Shown one piece after another: positions 55,181-63,332 of a stretch of DNA of 64,000 bases (its first letter is position 1; each line of letters starts with the position of its first letter). This DNA comes from Flammeovirgaceae bacterium SG7u.111 (lineage in GTDB: Bacteria > Bacteroidota > Bacteroidia > Cytophagales > Flammeovirgaceae), in NCBI GenBank assembly GCA_034044135.1, contig CP139021.1, positions 2,619,635 to 2,683,634 of the forward strand, in the 5' to 3' direction. The notes below the pieces were generated by a model that had not been told where the DNA came from, searched no databases, and saw nothing but the letters and a program-made list of their open reading frames with translations. The position numbers and the translations under genes are program-made.

Positions 55181-56047
55181 GAGCATGTTTAAATTTTGAA
55201 AAGAGCCGGGCAGGCTAAAACTTTGTAGTGACGAAACAACAAAGTTTATGGAAACAGGATATACCCGCTTGACCTCCCGGCAATGGCAATATATAAAAGA
55301 ATATCTTCCCGTGGAAAGGAAACGCAAATATGACCTCAGGGACGTGGTGGACTCGATCTTGTACTGCATGCGCAGCGGACAGCAGTGGCGCAGCCTCTCG
55401 GGCGAGGGACGCCCTCCTTGGAATGTGGTATACTATTATTTCCGCAAGTGGCAGGGGGACAACACGCTTTTTCGGCTGAACGCGGCACTCAACCAACTAG
55501 AGCGCAAGAGGAAGGGCAAGAAGGCGACCCCGAGCATGCTTTCCATTGATAGCCAGTCGGTAAAGTGCGCGCCTTTTATCGGGCAGGACACGGGGCTGGA
55601 CGGCAACAAGAAGGTGAACGGGAGAAAAAGGCACGTCATCACCGATACGCTCGGGCTGGTATGGGGAGTGGTCGCCACTGGCGCCAACGAGCATGACGGC
55701 ACGATAGGGCAACGGGTGGTGGAGCCCCTCTTGGGCTACCTGCACAGGATGGAAAAGATCCTGGCAGACCAGGCCTATAAAAAGAAGTTCACCGGATGGG
55801 TAGAGGACAACATAAGGGGCGTAGAGGTCGAGATATCCTCTTGTCCCCCAACCCCCAGGGGCTTTGTGCCCATCAAGTGGAGATGGGTCACCGAGAGGAC
55901 ATTCGGCACGTTCAATTTCTTCCGGAGGCTGTCCAAAGACTATGAAAAAACTACCAAAAGCCAAGAAGCTTGGGTTTTATGGCAAAACTGCCAAATAATA
56001 CTTAATAGGATCAAAAAAATGCCTATTTAAAATTTTTAAACATGATC
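55181..56047 (+). mobile_element. IS5-family insertion sequence (867 bp)
   Basis: The ends are inverted repeats: GAGCATGTTTAAA at the left and, reverse-complemented, GATCATGTTTAAA at the right. A 3-bp TAA duplication (TNA type) flanks it, as in the IS1031/IS5 groups. One transposase gene fills the element. The GC content is clearly higher than in the disrupted host gene, so it came from elsewhere. Confidence 0.9.
55248..56030 (+). CDS. IS5-family transposase
   Basis: 260 residues, a single-frame DDE transposase. The N-terminal DUF4096-like part (LTSRQWQYIKEYLPVERKRKYDLRD...GQQWRSL, split) is followed by the DDE core: SIDSQSVKCAPF (first Asp), GRKRHVITDTLGL, ILADQAYKKKF (second Asp) and WVTERTFGTFNFFRRLSKDYE (Glu within the R/ERTF motif). 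The frame is intact, so the element may still be mobile. An overlapping in-frame start is not evident upstream. Confidence 0.92.
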   Translation: METGYTRLTSRQWQYIKEYLPVERKRKYDLRDVVDSILYCMRSGQQWRSLSGEGRPPWNVVYYYFRKWQGDNTLFRLNAALNQLERKRKGKKATPSMLSIDSQSVKCAPFIGQDTGLDGNKKVNGRKRHVITDTLGLVWGVVATGANEHDGTIGQRVVEPLLGYLHRMEKILADQAYKKKFTGWVEDNIRGVEVEISSCPPTPRGFVPIKWRWVTERTFGTFNFFRRLSKDYEKTTKSQEAWVLWQNCQIILNRIKKMPI

Positions 56048-57100
56048 TAATAACCAAAAAGCAAAAAACTTATAGCGATAAAAAATTTGACGAAATAATA
56101 AATGATGAATTTGAGTTTGATTCGTCAAAAAATATTTTAGATTTTGAAGACCTATTTACCGAAATAAATTCTTGGATTTCATTACCAAAAATTCAAGAAG
56201 TACTTGAGTTGTTCGAGCAAGAATTTACTGAACAAAAAATCGATTACAGAAAAAATATTCTTGAAAACAAGGATAAATTAACCACCGAAACCCTGTACCC
56301 CAATTTATTAGAAATTGAATTGCCAGAAAAAATTTATGTTGGTACAATAGGAGTTAATAGAGACGAAATAATTACAAAATCTTGGGAAACACAATACAAA
56401 TTAAGAAAAAGTGCATCTGAAAGAAGTGTCTTAAATAGAGCTTTTGAACATTATGGAATTCCGTACTCAAGAGATTGGCATGTTTTTGAAAAAAAAATCA
56501 TCTCATTTAAACCATTAGATAATAGTTCTGAACCACTAAGTAATTTGGTTGAGATTGGAAGCGTTGAAGAATTTGCAGTTGAAGAATTTGCTACAATCGG
56601 ATATAAATATGAGCTAGCATTATCGAGATTAATTGATAATACAATTCAAGAGTTGACATCTAAAAAAGATATTCAATGGTTGCGAAAAGAGAGAATGTTT
56701 AGGTTTCGACCACCAAAATTAATTAGGTCTAGAAAAATTACTTGGAAAAATAAAAAAACAGCAACTAGGACAGTAGTTAAAGAAGTTTGGAATAAGGATA
56801 GAACACAAATTACTCACTTTCAACAATTATCATTTAGGATTCAATCATTTCTATCGGAATCTAGGTGGTTTTTAGCAATAACACCAACTTGGAGTTATAC
56901 TTATAATGGTTATCAAACTCATAAGTTTGAAAGTGATTTGGTTACTCAAAAAAAGAAACTTGAATCGAATAATGCAGTTTATCAACACTTAATGTTTATT
57001 TCCTATTGTTTGAGCAATAAACTAAATGAGGAAGAAGAAAACTATAACCTTATAAATTTTAAAGAACCTTTTAGGCTTGCCTTGACATACAGAAGTGATT

Positions 57101-58495
57101 ATGGAAATTAGTTTACTTGAAGAACCAATATTACAATTTCAAAATGGCGAGCACATTTGTCCTAGGACAGGTATATATAAATATGGCGTTGCAGATTTTG
57201 AGAATGTACGACCCGATAAGATAGTACTTGGCTTTGTTGGAAATAGTGACAGTATTGGAGGTTTAATTAGTTGGATAAAATCCTGCAAGAGTTATATCGA
57301 ACCTAAAAAAAGTAAACAACCGAACTTGTTTATGAATTTTCCAGGATTTAATGACAAAGTTGCTTTTAAAAGCGAAATCTCATATGATGAAACTTATGTT
57401 AGAAAAATAAATAACTCAGTTTTTGAAAAAGTCAAAAAATCATCTGAGGACATAAATGATTTGATAATTAAAGGTGTTGAGTTATTTCTGACAGAAATAA
57501 AATTTCTAGCCAAGAATAAAAACCCTGATGTTATCCTTTGTGTTTTAGACGAGAAGTTTACCAATATGGTTTACGGAACAAAAAATGTGAAGGTTGACGA
57601 AGATAACCTTTCATTAGAATTGAATTTTAGACGTTTATTAAAAGCAAGAGCAATGGAATACAATATTCCAATTCAAATTGTTCGAGATAGAATAGTTAAA
57701 CCATCTAAAGAAATGCAAGATGAGGCAACAATAGTTTGGAATTTCTTTACTGCATTATACTACAAAGCCTCAGGTACACCTTGGGCATTAAAAAAAAATG
57801 CAACTAATAATACCTGCTTTGCAGGTATTAGTTTTTACAAGAGCAGAGACAAATCGACTACACAAACGAGTGTAACCCAAATATTCAATGAGCAAGGAAA
57901 TGGAGTAATTCTAAGAGGAACACCAGTAAAAGAAAGTAAAAAAGATAAACAACCGCATTTGTCGGAAAAACAGGCTTTCGATTTGCTATATAATTCCCTT
58001 AAAGAATATTATGAAGCTGTTAAAATCTATCCTCAAAGATTAGTTATACACAAAAGTTCAAATTATTCAGAAGAAGAAATTGAAGGCTTTGAGAAAGTAG
58101 CTGAAAAAATGAATATCAATTCATTGGATTTAGTAACGATTATGCCTACTAATTTTAGACTTTACAGGGAAGGTAATTATCCCCCACTAAGAGGAACTAT
58201 GCTAAGCCTTGATAAACAAAGACATTTTCTTTACACGAGAGGTTTTGTCGATTATTATGGCACTTATCCAGGAAGGTATATTCCAAGCCCAATTGAAATA
58301 CGACTTTTTTCATATGACGAATCACCTGAACAAATCTGTAATGAAATTCTAGCTTTGACAAAAATGAATTGGAATAATACGCAATTCGACAGAAAGTTTC
58401 CAATTACGATTGATTGTAGTAGAAACGTTGGAGAGATTCTTAAGTATTTGGCAGAAGACCAGAAGCCACAAATAAAGTACAGCTTTTATATGTGA
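57101..58495 (+). CDS. Short prokaryotic Argonaute (MID-PIWI), catalytically degenerate
   Basis: 464 residues from ATG 57101 (a GTG at 57095 is possible). The length and absence of N and PAZ domains mark a short pAgo. MID region around 130-215; TPWALKKNATNNTCFAGISF at ~226-245 is the start of PIWI, where the first catalytic Asp should follow the Gly-Ile but Ser244 is found. RLVIHKSSNYSEEEIEGF at 313-330 shows the second expected Asp replaced as well. Slicing is therefore unlikely; guide-directed target recognition with activation of the APAZ partner is the known mode of short pAgos. It overlaps the split effector gene by 11 bases. AT-rich, presumably transferred. Confidence 0.87.
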   Translation: MEISLLEEPILQFQNGEHICPRTGIYKYGVADFENVRPDKIVLGFVGNSDSIGGLISWIKSCKSYIEPKKSKQPNLFMNFPGFNDKVAFKSEISYDETYVRKINNSVFEKVKKSSEDINDLIIKGVELFLTEIKFLAKNKNPDVILCVLDEKFTNMVYGTKNVKVDEDNLSLELNFRRLLKARAMEYNIPIQIVRDRIVKPSKEMQDEATIVWNFFTALYYKASGTPWALKKNATNNTCFAGISFYKSRDKSTTQTSVTQIFNEQGNGVILRGTPVKESKKDKQPHLSEKQAFDLLYNSLKEYYEAVKIYPQRLVIHKSSNYSEEEIEGFEKVAEKMNINSLDLVTIMPTNFRLYREGNYPPLRGTMLSLDKQRHFLYTRGFVDYYGTYPGRYIPSPIEIRLFSYDESPEQICNEILALTKMNWNNTQFDRKFPITIDCSRNVGEILKYLAEDQKPQIKYSFYM

Positions 58496-58759
58496 AAGAT
58501 ATACATATAACAATATATATGAAAAATAGTGGTTTGAGTCTTTAAGCAGTAGATAAATAACAAAATAAAAGTCAGTTATAAACGGAAAAGTTAGTACGTA
58601 AAAACCTGCCCTACTGTCCATACACTAACCACTACCCCTCATTAGAAAATAATCCATGGAAGAAAGGCTAATGCATTAATTGTATGCGGCAAATATTGTC
58701 CCCAAGTTAGCGGATTAGTTCACATAACTTCTTTACAAGAGCTAGAGCTACTCTTTTTA

Positions 58760-58767
58760 TATATTTG
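58760..58767 (+). promoter_or_regulatory. Candidate -7 element for the truA-like gene
   Basis: TATATTTG fits the Bacteroidota -7 consensus TAnnTTTG and ends three bases before the ATG, which would give a near-leaderless mRNA. A matching -33 TTG was not identified. Confidence 0.3.
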
Positions 58768-59436
58768 CAGATGCGATATTTCATACACTTAGGATTTGAT
58801 GGCAGTAGCTACAGGGGTTAAAACAGATACGCCAAACACGGTTCAAGAAGTTGTAGAACAAACCCTTTCTCGGGTCTTCAAAAAAAGAGTGAGTGCTTAC
58901 GGTTGCGGACGCACCGATGCTGGTGTTCACGCTAGCCAATATGTCATCCAAATCAATCTTGATGAAGCTCCAGCCTTCGATTTGAAATTTCGACTGAACA
59001 AAAATTTGCCCGATGGCATTGCTGTTTTTGAGATATTCGAAGTCGACGAAGATCACCATTGTCGGCACGATGCCGTGGCTCGCACCTACGACTACTTCAT
59101 TCACTGGAACAAAGATCCCGCACTCATTCGCTACAGCTCCTTCTACGAAGATTTGACATTAGACTTCGACTTGATGAAAAAGGCTGCAGCTCTTATTCTC
59201 AAAACAAAGGACTTTAAACCGCTGTGCAAGCAACCAGATTCGTACAATAATACGCTGTGCAATGTGAGCAAATGTAAGTTGTTAGTCAATGAGGAACAGG
59301 GGCGATTGCGGTTCACCATCACCGGCAATCGATTTCTCCGAGGAATGGTCAGGGTTTGCGTGTTCTTTTTGTTGAAAGTAGGGAGTGGGGAAATATCTTT
59401 GAAGGAGTTTGGAGAAATTTTGAATCAGGAAAAAGA

Positions 59437-59444
59437 ACTGAAAG
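59437..59444 (+). repeat. 8-bp target duplication (ACTGAAAG), left
   Basis: ACTGAAAG directly precedes the left end of the ISL3-type element and is repeated at 60579-60586 directly after its right end. Confidence 0.92.
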
Positions 59445-60578
59445 GGCTCTTTATGAATTTACTTGAACGCTTATCTTTGTATTCAAAAAACGATGAATTT
59501 TCTATCTCAATTTAGTGACTTACTTCCTGTTCTACCACCTTTTGAGTTAGTTCTAGCAGAACGTGACGAGCCTAGCAACACCGTACATCTATATTTAGAG
59601 GTTCCACCTGAAGCTACCCCAAAAAAATGCTCTATTCATAGCTATTACGACCGTACCTGGGAACACTTAAAGCTTTTTCAATATCGCTGTTTTATCCATT
59701 GTAAGCTTCCTATATACAAAGATAGGGATACCGGTAAACTATCTAAGGCAGAGGTTTCCTTTTCTAGAGATTATTCGCGGTTCACACTTATGTTTGGGCA
59801 AGAAGTCATGCGTTTGATGCATATCCACCATTGTTTTACGGCAGTAGCCAGGACACTTGGCATTCGAGTCCAACGGGTTGAGCATATTTATCATCATTAT
59901 ACCCAACATCTTGAAGATGACTACTATAGTCAGCATACAGCCTCTAGGATTGCTTATGATGAAACCTCTACCCGTAAGGGACATGAATACATCACCAGCT
60001 TTTTTGATCTAGATACTTGGCAACTACCCGGTAGTTACGAAGGTAGATCTTCTGAATGTGTTGCCCGATTTAAGCAAGATCATCCCTATCCAGAAGCAGT
60101 AGAAGAAATTTCCATTGATATGTCCCCTGCCTTCATCAAGGGGGCCAAACAGTGTTTTCCACAGGCTAAGGTTACTTTTGACAAATGGCATGTGATCAAA
60201 CTTCTCTACAAACATCTAGATCGACTTGGGGAAAAGGCTTATTGCTTTCAAGCTCAAATTGAACTATCAATGGAAAGGATAGGTGCTTTTTATCGGCAAG
60301 ATCAATTTCAAGAGCTAAAAGCCCAACTGTGCTTCATTATGGACCTCGCCCAGGAAACCATGGAAACCAATCCGATCACTAAATCGATTAAAAGCCATTT
60401 TGATGGAATTGTTCAATACGCTCAATCTAAGATTAATAACGGTATCTTAGAGGGGCTCAATTCTAAAATTCAAATCATTAAACGGGTTGCTAGAGGGTTT
60501 CGGTCTAAAGACAACTTCATCAAGATGATTTACTTTGTATTTGCAAAATACCAGTTTCAAGTAAATTCATAAAGAACC
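59445..60578 (+). mobile_element. ISL3-family insertion sequence (1134 bp)
   Basis: The first 23 bases (GGCTCTTTATGAATTTACTT...) match the reverse complement of the last 23 with one difference. The 8-bp direct duplication is the length expected for ISL3. The element lies inside the 3' part of the truA-like gene. Confidence 0.95.
59493..60572 (+). CDS. ISL3-family transposase
   Basis: 359 residues from ATG 59493 (a TTG at 59463 also lies in the element). ISL3 features: an N-terminal region with C-x-H (KKCSIHSYYDRTWEHLKLF), HTH-like RTLGIRVQRVEHIYHHY, then the DDE core with RIAYDETSTRKGHEYIT (first Asp), ISIDMSPAFIKGAKQCFP (second), FDKWHVIKLL, and the C-terminal INNGILEGLNSKIQIIKRVA with the Glu and the RGFRSKDNF motif. 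Complete and possibly active. Confidence 0.93.
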   Translation: MNFLSQFSDLLPVLPPFELVLAERDEPSNTVHLYLEVPPEATPKKCSIHSYYDRTWEHLKLFQYRCFIHCKLPIYKDRDTGKLSKAEVSFSRDYSRFTLMFGQEVMRLMHIHHCFTAVARTLGIRVQRVEHIYHHYTQHLEDDYYSQHTASRIAYDETSTRKGHEYITSFFDLDTWQLPGSYEGRSSECVARFKQDHPYPEAVEEISIDMSPAFIKGAKQCFPQAKVTFDKWHVIKLLYKHLDRLGEKAYCFQAQIELSMERIGAFYRQDQFQELKAQLCFIMDLAQETMETNPITKSIKSHFDGIVQYAQSKINNGILEGLNSKIQIIKRVARGFRSKDNFIKMIYFVFAKYQFQVNS

Positions 60579-60586
60579 ACTGAAAG
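60579..60586 (+). repeat. 8-bp target duplication (ACTGAAAG), right
   Basis: Right copy of the duplication created by the ISL3-type insertion. Confidence 0.92.
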
Positions 60587-60824
60587 AGAAGATGCCTGCA
60601 TTGCCAAATGGCCTTTTCCTGAGCAGGGTAGAGTATCCATTTGTGGAATTGAACGATTCGCATAATTTGATCAAGATGCTGAAAGTGTTCCTAACCGCTT
60701 AAAAAGTTGGGCTGGAGTAGTTGTAGCCTGCTACAAATTAACATATTGCCTAAAATTAAAAAATACCGCACCTACAGGGAGGTTTCATTCGTTTTTCCAT
60801 CACAAAAAATACCACCTTTTTCAT

Positions 60825-60869
60825 AAAAAAACACCCAAGGTTTCCTAGCGAAACCTTGGGTGTTTTTTT
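60825..60869 (+). terminator. Strong intrinsic terminator
   Basis: A 20-bp perfect stem (60825-60844 with 60850-60869), 5-base loop CTAGC, ending in seven T. It stands between the truA remnant and the solute-binding gene and would insulate them. A smaller palindrome TTGTAGC/GCTACAA lies at 60721-60736. Confidence 0.88.
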
Positions 60870-61001
60870 ATATACAGCTTGTTTCTTCCTCACTATCATA
60901 CCGTTCACTTTTATTTCGTACTTAAAAGTTGTTATTCAAGTATAAATCAATTTTCTTTGTATTCAAATATGAAAGATTGATTTATATATAAATATTTCAC
61001 C

Positions 61002-62141
61002 ATGATACAACTAAAAGGAATAACTTGGAATCACAGTAGGGGTTTTACGTCTATTGTAGCTTTGGCACAACGTTTTCATGAGCTTAATCCAGATGTGGAG
61101 ATAGTGTGGGAAAAAAGGTCGCTTCAGGCATTTGCCGACGAACCTATCAATGAGTTGGCTAAGCGATACGATTTGTTGATTATCGACCATCCTTGGGCTG
61201 GTTTTGCTGCAAGAACTGGCGTAATTGTTCCTCTTGATAAACATTTACCAGCAGCCTATTTGGAAGACCTAGCAGAAAACAGTGTGGGAAAATCGTACGA
61301 GAGCTACGGATTTGAAGATCACCAATGGGCTTTGGCAATAGATGCGGCTACTCCCGTAGCAGCTAGTCGCCCCGATTTGTTAGAGAAGTTAGGGTTGAAA
61401 TTGCCCCAAACTTGGGACGACCTTTTAGAGCTTGCAAAGAAAGGGTATGTAGCTATTCCGGGTATTCCTCAAGATACGCTCATGAGCTTTTACATGGTTT
61501 GCTCAACTTTGGGCGAAGATGTATGTACTACAAAAGACTATGTGGTTTCGGAAGAGATTGGTTTAAAAGCACTTGATATGCTTCAGGAGCTGGGGAAATA
61601 TATAGCAGAGGAATCGTACCACTGGAACCCTATCAAGGTATATGAGGCAATGACCTTGTCAGACAAGTACTTGTATTCTCCATTTGCCTATGGATATACT
61701 AACTATTCCCGTGCAGGTTATGCGGATAAGTTCTTGAAATTCCACGATATGGTAAGCATAGACGGGCAAGGATTAATAAGTACGTTGGGCGGAACTGGGC
61801 TTGCTATTTCAGCCAACTGCCAGCATATGGATGTTGCAGCTAAATATGTAGAGTATGCGGGGCATCCTGATACTCAACGCACAATATTTTTTGATAATGG
61901 TGGTCAGCCGGGGCACAAAAAAGCTTGGTTAGATTCTCATACTAATTCCTTGACAAGTAACTTTTTTAAAGATACCTTGCCGGCCTTGGAGCGTTCGTTT
62001 TTGCGTCCAAGGTACCACGGCCATATGTTTTTCCAAGACAATGCCGGAGAGCCTATCCGACAGCTAATGATGAAAGGGGGCGATGCAAAGGCGGTTTTGG
62101 CTAAGCTTAATGATCTTTACCAGAAATCTTTGGAGAAATAA
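61002..62141 (+). CDS. Extracellular-type solute-binding-fold protein without signal peptide
   Basis: 379 residues. The chain follows the family 1 periplasmic-binding pattern: FHELNPDVEIVWEKRSLQAF, LLIIDHPWAGFAARTGVIVPLD, PQTWDDLLELAKKG, and a closing GDAKAVLAKLNDLYQKSL. It starts at MIQLKGITWNHSRGF with no hydrophobic leader, and no upstream in-frame start adds one, so it is probably cytoplasmic. No ABC permease genes are nearby. It is 30 bases upstream of two CoA-transferases, suggesting it works in the same pathway, perhaps as a substrate binder. The function is unknown. Confidence 0.75.
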   Translation: MIQLKGITWNHSRGFTSIVALAQRFHELNPDVEIVWEKRSLQAFADEPINELAKRYDLLIIDHPWAGFAARTGVIVPLDKHLPAAYLEDLAENSVGKSYESYGFEDHQWALAIDAATPVAASRPDLLEKLGLKLPQTWDDLLELAKKGYVAIPGIPQDTLMSFYMVCSTLGEDVCTTKDYVVSEEIGLKALDMLQELGKYIAEESYHWNPIKVYEAMTLSDKYLYSPFAYGYTNYSRAGYADKFLKFHDMVSIDGQGLISTLGGTGLAISANCQHMDVAAKYVEYAGHPDTQRTIFFDNGGQPGHKKAWLDSHTNSLTSNFFKDTLPALERSFLRPRYHGHMFFQDNAGEPIRQLMMKGGDAKAVLAKLNDLYQKSLEK

Positions 62142-62171
62142 TTTCCCCTTCAACCAAAATACATGTAAAAT

Positions 62172-63314
62172 ATGAAACCACTAGCAGGAATAACTGTCTT
62201 GGAATTCGCCCAGTTTATGGCAGGTCCTTCTGCTGGCTTAAAGCTAGCAGATTTGGGAGCAAGGGTGATAAAAATAGAGCGGCCGAATTCGGGGGAAGCA
62301 GGAAGACAAATTGCCATCAAAAACCTTTTTATAGGCAAGGATAGCTTGGTGTTCCACACCATCAACCGAAACAAAGAAAGCTATGCAGCCAACCTAAAAG
62401 ATCCGGAAGACTTGGCAAAAGTAAAGCAGCTCATAGCCAAAGCGGATGTGATGACGCATAACTTTAGGCCCGGGGTGATGGAAAAAATTGGTTTGGATTA
62501 CGATACGGTCCAAGCTCTCAACCCAAAAATAGTGTACGGCACGGTTACGGGCTACGGTACGAAAGGACCTTGGGCAAAAAAGCCTGGGCAAGACCTTTTG
62601 GTGCAGTCGCTTTCGGGGCTTAATTATTTGAGTGGAAATGCTGATAATGATCCTGTTCCCGCCGGACTTGCTACTTCCGATATGTTTACGGGAGCGCATT
62701 TGGTGCAGGGGATTTTGGCAGCGCTGATAGAGCGAGGCAGAACTGGAAAAGGATCGTTGGTGGAAGTAAGTTTGCTGGAGTCGACGCTCGATATCCAGTT
62801 TGAGCTACTTACAAGCTTTCTAAACAATGGGAACAAGCTTCCTAAAAGGGCGAAAAAAGGCAATGCCCATGTAGAGTTAGGCGCTCCTTATGGGGTTTAC
62901 AAAACCAAAAACAGTCATATTTCCATTGCGATGGTTCCTTTGGAAAAACTAGCAGGGCTTATAGGTTTGGCGTTGCCAGAGGAGTTTAAAAATGAAGTGT
63001 CTCACTTTGAGAAACGTGATGAAATCATGGAGCTTTTGTCTTCTGTGTTTGTTCAAAAAGAAACAGAGGAATGGTTGGCTATTTTAGAACCGGCCGACAT
63101 CTGGTGTGCTGCTATTTACGAGTACAAAGATATTTTGAACCACGAGGGCTTTAAGGTGCTAGAGATGGTGCAAGAAGTAGAAACGAGCGATGGCGAAGTG
63201 TTGAAAACGACTAGGTGTCCCATTAGGATTGATGGCGAGCGTTTGTATTCAAGAAAATCTGCCCCGAAAGTTGGGGAAGATACCGAAGCCATCAATAAAG
63301 AGTTTTTGTCGTAG
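62172..63314 (+). CDS. CaiB/BaiF-type CoA-transferase
   Basis: 380 residues, a full-length family III CoA-transferase. Conserved parts: [21 protein letters not shown] near the start, [64 protein letters not shown], and [12 protein letters not shown]. These enzymes move CoA between carboxylic acids. The nucleophilic Asp of the family normally lies near residue 170, matching the Asp in [15 protein letters not shown]. Second gene of a likely three-gene operon. Confidence 0.93.
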   Translation: MKPLAGITVLEFAQFMAGPSAGLKLADLGARVIKIERPNSGEAGRQIAIKNLFIGKDSLVFHTINRNKESYAANLKDPEDLAKVKQLIAKADVMTHNFRPGVMEKIGLDYDTVQALNPKIVYGTVTGYGTKGPWAKKPGQDLLVQSLSGLNYLSGNADNDPVPAGLATSDMFTGAHLVQGILAALIERGRTGKGSLVEVSLLESTLDIQFELLTSFLNNGNKLPKRAKKGNAHVELGAPYGVYKTKNSHISIAMVPLEKLAGLIGLALPEEFKNEVSHFEKRDEIMELLSSVFVQKETEEWLAILEPADIWCAAIYEYKDILNHEGFKVLEMVQEVETSDGEVLKTTRCPIRIDGERLYSRKSAPKVGEDTEAINKEFLS

Positions 63315-63332
63315 AAATAAGGGGAAAAAATC

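Larger units (their letters stand above)
54850..57111 (+). pseudogene. SMEK-APAZ-like effector gene of a short-Argonaute system, split by an IS5-type element
   Basis: The 5' part (54850-55180) encodes a SMEK-type domain: LYDINIHAENVIIPILNYVYG, NYSAIDLIDYENRVAIQVTS, SEKIKHTLEQYKKHK. The 3' part (56048-57111) continues with TKKQKTYSDKKFDEII, then LLEIELPEKIYVGTIGVNRD, YGIPYSRDWHVFEKKIISF and WFLAITPTWSYTYNGY, an APAZ-like pattern. Deleting 55181-56047 and one TAA joins VYI to ITKKQK and gives one 463-codon frame. The D...QVTS arrangement suggests a restriction-endonuclease-like fold; the APAZ half should pair with Argonaute. As present, the effector is interrupted and almost certainly non-functional. 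The gene overlaps the Argonaute gene by 11 bases and is very AT-rich. Confidence 0.8.
58771..60702 (+). pseudogene. truA-like tRNA pseudouridine synthase, frameshifted and split by an ISL3-type element
   Basis: ATG 58771 starts RYFIHLGFDGSSYRG, the TruA N-terminus, but hits TAA at 58819. The frame resumes one register over (TPNTVQEVVEQTLSRVF) and holds the catalytic Asp in GCGRTDAGVHASQYV. This fits loss of two bases from the conserved Trp codon of the GW motif. The ISL3-type element (59445-60578) then cuts the gene; the 3' end resumes at 60579 with EKMPALPNGLFLSRVEYPF and stops at 60700-60702. Joining the halves with one duplication removed, and adding two bases, gives 263 codons, TruA length. 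TruA modifies uridines 38-40 of tRNAs. Another copy is presumably present elsewhere. Confidence 0.85.
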
